The translations under genes were made by a program, and so were the position numbers. Of a stretch of DNA of 8,378 nt, positions 1 through 4,953 are shown piece by piece. The notes below the pieces were generated by a model. It was not told where the DNA came from and did no database searches. It saw only the letters and a list, made by a program, of their open reading frames with translations. Location: positions 1 to 8,378 of the forward strand of contig JBMYYE010000109.1 in NCBI GenBank assembly GCA_049609065.1. The letters run 5' to 3'. This DNA comes from JBMYYE01 sp049609065. Lineage in GTDB: Bacteria > Pseudomonadota > Alphaproteobacteria > Rhodobacterales > Rhodobacteraceae. How positions within the stretch are numbered: the first letter of the stretch is position 1; each line of letters opens with the position of its first letter.

Positions 1-206
1 CCTGCGATCATTTCCGCATCGCCGGCTTTGTGATAGGCCACCGCAACATCCATTGCACCGCGGGGGCACACCCGCTTGGCCACCTCAACCGGCACGTCCA
101 AATCCGCGCAGGCCATGTCAAAAGCGGCCTCAGACCAGCCGTCAAATACCACATGCGGCGCCATTGCCGCGCGTAAATCGTCGATTGTTACGTTTTGATT
201 TGCCAT
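1..206 (-). CDS. COQ9 family protein, N-terminal part (partial at window edge)
   Basis: This reading frame runs from ATG at 206-204 to the left edge without a stop: 68 codons, so the 3' part is missing. The peptide begins MANQNVTIDDLRAAMAPH and continues with VFDGWSEAAF and VCPRGAMDVAVAYHKAGD. That order (an 'FDGWSE' block, then a 'PRG...A..H..GD' block) is typical of the N-terminal helical region of COQ9-family proteins. COQ9 is a lipid-binding accessory factor of ubiquinone biosynthesis that works with the COQ7 hydroxylase. The gene is divergent from rpsU; bacterial COQ9 proteins are often annotated as 'rpsU-divergently transcribed protein', so context and sequence agree. A good Shine-Dalgarno, GAGGTGAC (complement of 211-218), sits a few bases before the ATG and supports this start. 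Only the N-terminal third or so is visible, so the lipid-binding pocket cannot be judged. Confidence 0.85.
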   Translation of the reverse strand, partial: MANQNVTIDDLRAAMAPHVVFDGWSEAAFDMACADLDVPVEVAKRVCPRGAMDVAVAYHKAGDAEMIA

Positions 207-232
207 ATCCGTCACCTCATTCACACGAATCC

Positions 233-261
233 TAGACAAATTCATTGAAGATTGCTATAGG
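233..261 (+). promoter_or_regulatory. Predicted sigma-70-type promoter of rpsU
   Basis: A -35-like TAGACA at 233-238 is followed after 17 bases by TATAGG at 256-261, itself inside the string GCTATAGGGGC. This resembles the strong housekeeping promoters of alphaproteobacterial translation genes, which have an rCTATA-type -10. Transcription would start about 7 bases later, giving a leader of roughly 45-50 bases before the rpsU ATG. A GAATC (GANTC) site at 227-231 sits directly upstream of the -35. The 108-bp region between the two divergent starts must also hold the COQ9 promoter, which I could not place. Prediction by eye only. Confidence 0.5.
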
Positions 262-294
262 GGCGCTTCCTGCAATTCATTGCAAATCTAAATT

Positions 295-304
295 AGGAAG
301 GTGG
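295..304 (+). promoter_or_regulatory. Ribosome binding site of rpsU, unusually distant
   Basis: The purine-rich stretch AGGAAGGTGG is the only Shine-Dalgarno-like sequence before the rpsU ATG at 315. Its end is 10 bases from the start codon, longer than the 5-9 usual elsewhere in this window. The start itself is secure because MQVSVRDNNVDQALRALKK is the conserved beginning of S21. Confidence 0.6.
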
Positions 305-314
305 TGTTAACCAC

Positions 315-521
315 ATGCAGGTTAGTGTTCGTGATAATAACGTCGATCAGGCGCTCCGTGCTCTTAAGAAAAAACTTCAACGCGAAGGTGTTTTCCGTGA
401 GATGAAGCTCCGTACGGCTTATGAAAAACCATCCGAAAAGAAAGCTCGCCAGAAAGCCGAAGCAATTCGTCGTTCTCGTAAGCTTGCTCGGAAAAAAGCT
501 CAGCGTGAAGGTATGCTTTAA
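315..521 (+). CDS. rpsU: 30S ribosomal protein S21
   Basis: A 68-residue, highly basic protein of normal S21 length. Visible hallmarks are the start MQVSVRDNNVDQALRALKKK, then REGVFREMKLR and YEKPSEKKARQKAEAIRRSRK, and a lysine/arginine-rich C-terminal tail. S21 binds the small ribosomal subunit near the 16S anti-Shine-Dalgarno region and is needed for normal translation initiation. The gene appears monocistronic: it has its own promoter at 233-261 and a strong hairpin terminator starting 37 bases after its stop. It is divergent from a COQ9-family gene, an arrangement recurrent in alphaproteobacteria. Nothing is truncated or odd in the protein. Confidence 0.97.
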   Translation: MQVSVRDNNVDQALRALKKKLQREGVFREMKLRTAYEKPSEKKARQKAEAIRRSRKLARKKAQREGML

Positions 522-557
522 GCTGTCTTTTGAATGCTAAGGCTTCGGCCTAACGAG

Positions 558-588
558 ACCCCGCGTTTTTCGCGGGGTTTTTGTTTTT
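558..588 (+). terminator. Intrinsic terminator downstream of rpsU
   Basis: A perfect 8-bp GC-rich stem, ACCCCGCG (558-565) with CGCGGGGT (571-578), carries a five-T loop and continues into TTTTGTTTTT. A smaller hairpin, AGGC-TTCG-GCCT (540-551), stands just upstream with a stable TTCG tetraloop. Together they should end rpsU transcription cleanly and separate it from the transporter gene. Confidence 0.92.
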
Positions 589-634
589 ATGCATAGATAT
601 TGCATGGCCCGCTTTGATCTGCTTACGTGCCCCC

Positions 635-1465
635 ATGAAATCCCAAGCTCTCCTTCTTATGATATGCTCTATGATGCTCATCCCGCTTGGCGACACGGCG
701 GGAAAAATTCTAGGCACGCAGTATGGGCTACACCCGTTTTTCATTGCCTTCACACGGTTTGGGCTTGGCTTGCTTCTTTTGCTGCCTTTCACCAAGAAAA
801 TCGACCCAAGAGTTTTGCTTGATCCGCGCATGTGGCTCAGGGGGTTTTTCATCACAGCCGGCATTGCCTGTATCCTTACCGCTCTCAAAACCGAACCCAT
901 TGGCAATGTGTATGCCATCTTTTTCATCGGGCCGATTTTGTCCTTCTTTGCCTCTGTGATCTTACTCAAAGAACCCTTTAGCAAAGCGCGCGCCGCTTTG
1001 TTAGGGCTTGGATTTATCGGCGTTTTACTTGTCGTGCGCCCGACGCAAGACATCGGAATTGGCGCCATTTTTGCCCTGATGGCCGGCACATTTTATGGCA
1101 GCTTTCTTGTGGCGAGCCGCTGGCTTTCGGGCTATGCACACCCCTTTTCTTTGATCTTTAGCCAAATGGCGGTTGGGACGCTTTTCTTAGCAATCATCGG
1201 CTTGCCTCAGGCGAACACCCTTAGCCTTGAAATGGCCCCTTGGATTTTGCTGAGCGCATGGGCCTCAGGCCTTGGAAATATCCTCCTCGTGTTTGCCTAT
1301 CAGCGTGCAGAAGCCACGAAACTTGCCCCATTTGTGTATATCCAGCTGATCGCGGCAAGCCTCTTTGGCTTTGTTGTCTGGGGGGATCTTCCTGACATGA
1401 TCGCGTGCCTTGGCATTTTGCTTTTGCTGGGATCAGGGTTGTCGACCTATTTTCTACGCAAATAA
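635..1465 (+). CDS. DMT superfamily transporter, EamA domain
   Basis: A 276-residue hydrophobic inner-membrane protein with about ten predicted transmembrane helices (roughly residues 5-22, 33-52, 69-88, 91-113, 122-137, 145-165, 171-195, 205-225, 232-252, 254-274), arranged as two EamA repeats of five. Family features are a charged 'LLKEPFSKARAALLGLG' junction after helix 4 and the matching 'WGDLPD' at the same place in the second repeat. Such carriers export or import small metabolites (amino acids, nucleotides, vitamins, SAM-like compounds); the substrate cannot be read from sequence. I chose ATG 635 because it puts about four residues before helix 1. The frame is open back to a TTG at 581, but that lies inside the rpsU terminator. 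No clear Shine-Dalgarno precedes 635, and ATG 662 would cut into helix 1. The TAA directly abuts the stop of the convergent regulator gene. Confidence 0.88.
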   Translation: MKSQALLLMICSMMLIPLGDTAGKILGTQYGLHPFFIAFTRFGLGLLLLLPFTKKIDPRVLLDPRMWLRGFFITAGIACILTALKTEPIGNVYAIFFIGPILSFFASVILLKEPFSKARAALLGLGFIGVLLVVRPTQDIGIGAIFALMAGTFYGSFLVASRWLSGYAHPFSLIFSQMAVGTLFLAIIGLPQANTLSLEMAPWILLSAWASGLGNILLVFAYQRAEATKLAPFVYIQLIAASLFGFVVWGDLPDMIACLGILLLLGSGLSTYFLRK

Positions 1466-1939
1466 TTACACAGGCAGCGCGGTTGTTTTAAACACTTTGC
1501 GCAATGCAAAACTGGACTGCATCTGCATCACCCCTGGCAGTTTCGCCAAATATTGGCGGTGGATATCTGCAAAATCTTCGGTGTCTTGGGCCACAACCTT
1601 CAGGAGGTAATCTGCCGTCCCCGCCGTCAGATAGCATTCGATAACATTGGGCACTTTGGCAACCTCACGTTCAAAAGCCTCCAAAAGTTCATCCGCCTGC
1701 CCCGATAAGGTGATTTCCACAAAAATTGTGCTGGGGACGCCCAACAATTGCGCATCCAAAAGCCCCACATACCCCGCAATCAGCCCCTCAGTTTCCAGCC
1801 GCGCCACCCGACGATGACACGCGGATGGCGATAAATTCACCTTCTCTGACAGATCCGCATTGGAAATACGGCCTTCTGTTTGAATCACGGCCAAGATGCG
1901 GCGATCTGTGTGGTCTGTTTCAAGTTTTGAAATTTTCAT
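1466..1939 (-). CDS. Lrp/AsnC family transcriptional regulator, probable AldR-type
   Basis: A 157-residue protein of standard Lrp/AsnC size. Residues about 11-52 form the winged helix-turn-helix (DRRILAVIQTEGRISNADL, then the recognition helix in SPSACHRRVARLE). Residues about 68-150 form the RAM ligand-binding domain, with the effector loop around GTADYLLKV (107-115). Such proteins bind DNA as dimers or octamers and respond to amino acids. The gene is divergent from ald, an arrangement known for activators or repressors of alanine dehydrogenase, so regulation of ald by alanine plus autoregulation is the natural inference. The start is uncertain: ATG 1939 fits the family N-terminus, while a TTG at 1954 would add five residues; neither has a good Shine-Dalgarno. 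Its TAA and the transporter's TAA make the six-base palindrome TAATTA. Confidence 0.88.
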   Translation of the reverse strand: MKISKLETDHTDRRILAVIQTEGRISNADLSEKVNLSPSACHRRVARLETEGLIAGYVGLLDAQLLGVPSTIFVEITLSGQADELLEAFEREVAKVPNVIECYLTAGTADYLLKVVAQDTEDFADIHRQYLAKLPGVMQMQSSFALRKVFKTTALPV

Positions 1940-1959
1940 TGCAAAAAATACCAATTTTG

Positions 1960-1974
1960 TCGAAGAATCTTCGA
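1960..1974. promoter_or_regulatory. 15-bp perfect palindrome, candidate Lrp-type operator with central GANTC
   Basis: TCGAAGAATCTTCGA has 7-bp arms around one central base (A1967). It lies 20 bases upstream of the regulator ATG and about 100 bases upstream of the ald ATG. Lrp/AsnC proteins typically bind imperfect 15-bp palindromes of this kind between a regulator and its divergent target. The middle five bases are GAATC, the recognition sequence of the alphaproteobacterial cell-cycle methylase CcrM (GANTC). Binding by the neighbouring regulator is inference. Confidence 0.55.
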
Positions 1975-2070
1975 AAGAGATAGCATTTCACCTCTAAGTT
2001 TACAAAACAATTTCACACATATTTTGCCATTATCGGCCGCACTGACACGCGCGATAGAGGAGACTGCGCC
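1975..2070 (+). promoter_or_regulatory. ald leader region with ribosome binding site
   Basis: This AT-rich stretch should contain the ald promoter. The best guess is TTTACA (1999-2004) with TATTTT (2020-2025), but the spacing is only 15 bases and the match is weak, as expected for an activator-dependent promoter. A clear Shine-Dalgarno AGAGGAG at 2056-2062 sits 8 bases before the ald ATG and fixes that start. Confidence 0.4.
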
Positions 2071-3186
2071 ATGAAATTGGGTTGCCCCACAGAAATCAAA
2101 CCCCAAGAATTCCGCGTCGGCATGACGCCTGATGCTGCACATGAAGCCGTAATGGCTGGCCATCAGGTTGTGATCCAAAAAGGCGCAGGCCTTGGCACGG
2201 GTTTCCCAGACGAGGACTATATCGCAGCCGGTGCTGAGATCCTTGAAACCGCCGAAGATATCTTTGCCACGGCGGATATGATCGTCAAAGTCAAAGAACC
2301 CCAAGCCGTAGAGCGCAAAATGCTGCGCAAAGGTCAGATCCTTTTCACATATCTACACCTCGCGCCGGATCCCGAACAAACCCGTGACCTCCTCGAAAGC
2401 GGCTGCACGGCGATTGCCTATGAAACCGTAACCCAAGCGGGCGGCGGTTTGCCGCTTTTGGCCCCAATGTCCGAAGTCGCAGGGCGCTTGGCCCCGCAGG
2501 TTGGGGCCTATACCCTCCAAAAAGCCAATGGCGGGCGCGGTGTGTTGATGGGCGGCGTTCCCGGCGTTTTGCCTGCCAAAGTTGTGGTCATCGGTGGCGG
2601 CGTTGTGGGCACCCACGCCGCCAAAATCGCAGCAGGCATGGGCGCAGATGTGACCATTTTGGACCGCTCTTTGACGCGCTTGAAATATCTTGATGACGTT
2701 TACGGTCGGACATTTAAAAACGCCTATTCAAGTGCGGGCATGACCGCCGAATTGATCAAAGACGCCGACATGGTCATCGGGGCCGTTTTGATCCCGGGGG
2801 CCGCTGCACCAAAACTTGTGACGCGGGCGCAGCTTTCGACCATGAAACCGGGTGCTGTTCTTGTGGATGTGGCAATCGACCAAGGCGGGTGCTTTGAAAC
2901 ATCCAAGGCTACAACACACCATGACCCCATTTATGAAGTCGATGGTATCATGCATTACTGCGTTGCCAACATGCCAGGTGCTGTCGCACGCACCTCAACC
3001 CAAGCCTTGGGCAACGCCACATTGCCATTCATGATGGCGATTGCAAATAAAGGTTGGAAGCAAGCTTGTATCGATGATCCACATCTCAAAGAGGGGCTCA
3101 ATGTGCATGGGGGACAATTGACTTACGCGGCTGTTGGTGAGGCTTTGAACCTCCCCTTCGTGAGCGCAGATAGCGTTCTTAGCTAA
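2071..3186 (+). CDS. ald: Alanine dehydrogenase (NAD-dependent)
   Basis: A full-length 371-residue enzyme that reversibly converts L-alanine, NAD+ and water to pyruvate, ammonium and NADH in the cytoplasm. The residues expected from characterised family members are in place: Arg15 and Lys75 for pyruvate/alanine binding, catalytic His96 (in TYLHLAPD), Ser134 and the Rossmann glycine motif GGGVVGTHAA (about 175-184), Asp198 for the NAD ribose, and catalytic Asp270 in VAIDQGG. The N-terminal MKLGCPTEIKPQEFRVGMTP is the family signature. A strong Shine-Dalgarno supports the ATG. It is transcribed alone, divergently from an Lrp-type regulator that probably controls it, and ends in a hairpin terminator. 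Likely role: use of alanine as carbon and nitrogen source, or alanine synthesis when ammonium is plentiful. Confidence 0.97.
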   Translation: MKLGCPTEIKPQEFRVGMTPDAAHEAVMAGHQVVIQKGAGLGTGFPDEDYIAAGAEILETAEDIFATADMIVKVKEPQAVERKMLRKGQILFTYLHLAPDPEQTRDLLESGCTAIAYETVTQAGGGLPLLAPMSEVAGRLAPQVGAYTLQKANGGRGVLMGGVPGVLPAKVVVIGGGVVGTHAAKIAAGMGADVTILDRSLTRLKYLDDVYGRTFKNAYSSAGMTAELIKDADMVIGAVLIPGAAAPKLVTRAQLSTMKPGAVLVDVAIDQGGCFETSKATTHHDPIYEVDGIMHYCVANMPGAVARTSTQALGNATLPFMMAIANKGWKQACIDDPHLKEGLNVHGGQLTYAAVGEALNLPFVSADSVLS

Positions 3187-3195
3187 TACACATTC

Positions 3196-3228
3196 TAAGG
3201 GGCCGCGACCTGTGGCCCCTTAATTTTT
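3196..3228 (+). terminator. Intrinsic terminator of ald, embracing the stop codon of the convergent gene
   Basis: A perfect 9-bp stem, TAAGGGGCC (3196-3204) with GGCCCCTTA (3214-3222), has a 9-base loop and is followed by AATTTTT. The T-run is on the plus strand only, so it should stop ald transcripts but not work well for the opposite gene. The 3' arm includes the TAA stop codon (complement of 3220-3222) of the minus-strand YigZ-family gene. Confidence 0.85.
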
Positions 3229-3579
3229 GGGATCTCGGTGTTCTAAATAATGACGCACCGCCGTTTGCACATGACGAAAGCGATCGCCACCCAGATGCGT
3301 GCCCCCATACCAGCGCGTCACAACAATCACATGATTTCGAAGCGCCTCACGTTCAAGCATACGTAAAATAATCGCGCCTGCTCCGCTTTCCCCATCATCA
3401 TTCTTAAGCCCGCCTGCATCAAACAAAACCGCCCAAGTGTTGTGGGTGGCTTTGGCGAATTTTTTCTTTCGCTTGAGTTCTTTGAGCACGACAAGCGCCT
3501 CTGACTTCGTCGACGCAGGCCCACCAGATACAGCATATTTGGAGCCTTTATCGCTTATGATATTTTCGAAAACCTGCAT
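3220..3579 (-). CDS. YigZ/IMPACT family protein, single-domain form
   Basis: A 119-residue protein matching only the N-terminal IMPACT (UPF0029) domain. Key blocks are KKKFAKATHNTWAV (38-51), NDDGESGAGAIIL (60-72) and the family signature VIVVTRWYGGTHLGG (84-98). E. coli YigZ is about 200 residues and adds a second ferredoxin-like domain; the eukaryotic relative IMPACT regulates the eIF2 kinase activator GCN1. The bacterial function is not established, though an RNA- or ribosome-linked role is often suggested. Here the frame stops cleanly after the first domain, and I see no remnant of the second domain downstream because ald's terminator and coding region lie there. No good Shine-Dalgarno precedes ATG 3579, and no other in-frame ATG lies just upstream. 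Only 26 bases separate the ATG from the mscL terminator. Confidence 0.85.
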   Translation of the reverse strand: MQVFENIISDKGSKYAVSGGPASTKSEALVVLKELKRKKKFAKATHNTWAVLFDAGGLKNDDGESGAGAIILRMLEREALRNHVIVVTRWYGGTHLGGDRFRHVQTAVRHYLEHRDPKN

Positions 3580-3594
3580 GTGTTTGTCATAGAC

Positions 3595-3625
3595 AATATC
3601 GCCCCAAAAAAAAAAGCCCGCACAA
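3595..3625 (-). promoter_or_regulatory. Weak candidate promoter of the YigZ-family gene, overlapping the mscL terminator
   Basis: On the minus strand TTGTGC (complement of 3620-3625) lies in the loop and right-hand stem of the mscL terminator. It is followed after 19 bases by GATATT (complement of 3595-3600). The spacing is long and the match modest. It is listed because there is almost no other room for a promoter between the terminator and the ATG at 3579; read-through from mscL is the alternative. Confidence 0.2.
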
Positions 3626-3633
3626 TGGCGGGC
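3606..3633 (-). terminator. Intrinsic terminator of mscL
   Basis: Read on the minus strand: a 6-bp stem, GCCCGC (complement of 3628-3633) with GCGGGC (complement of 3616-3621), and a 6-base loop, directly followed by ten consecutive T. This is a textbook rho-independent terminator, 23 bases downstream of the mscL stop. Confidence 0.92.
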
Positions 3634-3656
3634 CTTAAAATCGATCTGAAATCTAT

Positions 3657-4085
3657 TTATTTTTTCGCAAGCGCATCGCGAATTTCAACCAAAAGGTCAA
3701 GCTCACTTGGGCCTTTCGGGGCTTCTTCTGCTGCGGCCTCTTCTTCTTTGGCGGCTGCGTCTTTGGCTTTATTTACCGAACGCACCAACATGAAGACCAC
3801 AAACGCAATGATCAAGAAGTTAAGGATCGCCATGATGAAACGACCATAAGCAAATACGGCAGCACCTGCTTCTTCGGCCTCTGCCATTGTTGCGAATGAC
3901 CCGTCACCGAGCAATACATATTGGCTGGCAAAATCGATGCCGCCCATAAACAAACTAATGATAGGATTGATGAGATCACCAACAAGTGATGTGACGATTG
4001 CGGTGAATGCGGCGCCGATAATAATCCCAACAGCCATATCCATTACATTGCCTTTAGCAATGAAGTCTTTGAATTCTTTTAACAT
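3657..4085 (-). CDS. mscL: Large-conductance mechanosensitive channel MscL
   Basis: A 142-residue inner-membrane channel (E. coli MscL has 136) that opens under membrane tension to release solutes after osmotic downshock. The amphipathic N-terminal helix and TM1 are visible in MLKEFKDFIAKGNVMDMAVG and IIIGAAFTAIVTSLVGDLINP (residues 1-41). A periplasmic loop of about 30 residues follows, with many Ala/Glu near its end. TM2 is about 80-102. The cytoplasmic tail has an acidic, alanine-rich linker (KEEEAAAEEAP) and a final helix ELDLLVEIRDALAKK typical of the pentameric C-terminal bundle. I chose ATG 4085 because the protein then begins like known MscLs and AAGGA lies 7 bases upstream. The frame is open further up, with ATG 4106 giving a 7-residue extension (MENKERE) and ATG 4130, but neither has as good a Shine-Dalgarno. 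It is a single-gene unit, divergent from the glutathione transferase gene. Confidence 0.96.
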   Translation of the reverse strand: MLKEFKDFIAKGNVMDMAVGIIIGAAFTAIVTSLVGDLINPIISLFMGGIDFASQYVLLGDGSFATMAEAEEAGAAVFAYGRFIMAILNFLIIAFVVFMLVRSVNKAKDAAAKEEEAAAEEAPKGPSELDLLVEIRDALAKK

Positions 4086-4230
4086 TTCGCGTTCCTTGTT
4101 TTCCATATCTCGTATTGCCTCAACGGGCACATGTTATGCGCAGATTTCTAACAGATATTTTTACAATCGTTTAGATGTTTTATCGGGGAAAAGAAGCTTA
4201 TATCTCCCCAAGGATAACAAAGGACATCAC
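4086..4230. promoter_or_regulatory. Divergent mscL / glutathione transferase intergenic region
   Basis: A 145-bp AT-rich region that must hold the promoters of both divergent genes. I see no convincing -35/-10 pair on either strand. The only clear elements are the two Shine-Dalgarno sites: AAGGA at 4093-4097 (minus) and AAGGA at 4220-4224 (plus), the latter 6 bases before the ATG at 4231. Confidence 0.5.
4093..4097 (-). promoter_or_regulatory. Ribosome binding site deciding the mscL start
   Basis: AAGGA on the minus strand, 7 bases before ATG 4085. It lies inside the reading frame extended from ATG 4106 or 4130, and is the main reason for preferring the shorter start. Confidence 0.65.
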
Positions 4231-4935
4231 ATGACAGCTCTCGATACATTCCCAATCACCAAAAAATGGCCTGCCATAAACGCGGACCACATTCAGCTTT
4301 ATTCCCTTGGCACCCCAAATGGTGTGAAAGTTTCCATCGCGCTTGAGGAACTTGGCCTGCCATATGACGCCCATTTTGTGTCATTCGCCACGGAAGATCA
4401 GTTTACACCTGAGTTTCTATCCCTCAATCCGAACAACAAAATCCCCGCCATCATTGACCCAAACGGTCCAGACGGCGCGTTGCCGTTGTGGGAATCAGGG
4501 GCCATTTTGATTTACCTCGCCGAAAAAACAGATGAACTCCTCCCTGCAGAAGGTCCAGCACGATACGAGGTCCTCAAATGGCTCATGTTTCAAATGGGTG
4601 GCATCGGCCCGATGTTTGGCCAGATGGGCTATTTCACAACATTTGCCGGCAAAGAGATCGATGATCCACGCCCTGCACAACGCTATCTCGACGAAAGCGC
4701 GCGGCTTTTGCGGGTTCTTGATCAACAGCTTGATGGCAAAGACTGGGTTGCGGGGGACTATTCCATTGCTGATATCGCAATCGCGCCATGGATCCGCACC
4801 TTGCGTGATTTTTATAAAACAGGCGATAAAGTCGGCTGGGATGATCTTAAAAACGTTCCCAGCTATCTGGAGCGGTTTTTGGCGCGCCCTGCGGTGCAGC
4901 GCGGCGCCTTGCAACCTGTGAACCCTGACGCCTAA
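4231..4935 (+). CDS. Glutathione S-transferase family protein, YghU/YfcG (Nu-class) type
   Basis: A 234-residue cytosolic protein. The thioredoxin-like domain runs from about residue 21 to 103 and carries LYSLGTPNGVKVSIALEELG, the substrate-proline motif NPNNKIPAII (66-75) and the glutathione-binding ESGAILIYLAEKT (88-100). The all-helical domain follows, with WLMFQMGGIGPMFGQMGYF (117-135) and the N-capping/hydrophobic staple region YSIADIAIAPW (177-187). Thr28 and Asn30 in the TPNG motif correspond to the Thr/Asn that replace the usual catalytic Ser/Tyr in E. coli YfcG and YghU. Those enzymes bind two glutathiones or glutathione disulphide and act mainly as disulphide-bond reductases. A 20-residue N-terminal extension before the first strand is more like YghU than YfcG, though the total length is shorter than YghU. 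ATG 4231 has a good Shine-Dalgarno; the frame is open far upstream, but that part is antisense to mscL. The TAA overlaps the ytoQ stop. Confidence 0.92.
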   Translation: MTALDTFPITKKWPAINADHIQLYSLGTPNGVKVSIALEELGLPYDAHFVSFATEDQFTPEFLSLNPNNKIPAIIDPNGPDGALPLWESGAILIYLAEKTDELLPAEGPARYEVLKWLMFQMGGIGPMFGQMGYFTTFAGKEIDDPRPAQRYLDESARLLRVLDQQLDGKDWVAGDYSIADIAIAPWIRTLRDFYKTGDKVGWDDLKNVPSYLERFLARPAVQRGALQPVNPDA

Positions 4936-4953
4936 AGGGGGAGTTCACCTTTT
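4918..4953 (+). terminator. Possible weak terminator of the glutathione transferase gene
   Basis: GTGAACCC (4918-4925) can pair with GG-GTTCAC (4940-4948, one bulged A) and is followed by CTTTT. The stem spans both convergent stop codons. The loop is long (14 bases) and the T-run short, so the call is tentative. On the minus strand no T-run follows, so ytoQ has no visible terminator here. Confidence 0.3.

Noticed and set aside
581..634. TTG start giving an 18-residue N-terminal extension of the EamA transporter
   Set aside because: The TTG lies within the T-run of the rpsU terminator and no ribosome binding site precedes it. ATG 635 places the first helix correctly.
550..1089. 179-codon minus-strand frame opposite the EamA transporter
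   Set aside because: The product is rich in Lys, Pro, Ser and Met without domain structure, and it runs through the rpsU terminator. The plus-strand transporter explains the region.
1936..2304. 122-codon minus-strand frame spanning the lrp-ald interval and the start of ald
   Set aside because: It overlaps the certain ald coding start and the lrp start region, with no recognisable domain.
4086..4130. Longer MscL start at ATG 4130 or 4106
   Set aside because: Known MscL proteins begin at or next to the equivalent of MLKEFKDF, and only ATG 4085 has a well-spaced AAGGA.
3937..4230. Upstream in-frame extension of the glutathione transferase gene
   Set aside because: The frame is open upstream, but this part is antisense to mscL and to the intergenic region. 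ATG 4231 has a good Shine-Dalgarno and yields the family-like N-terminus.
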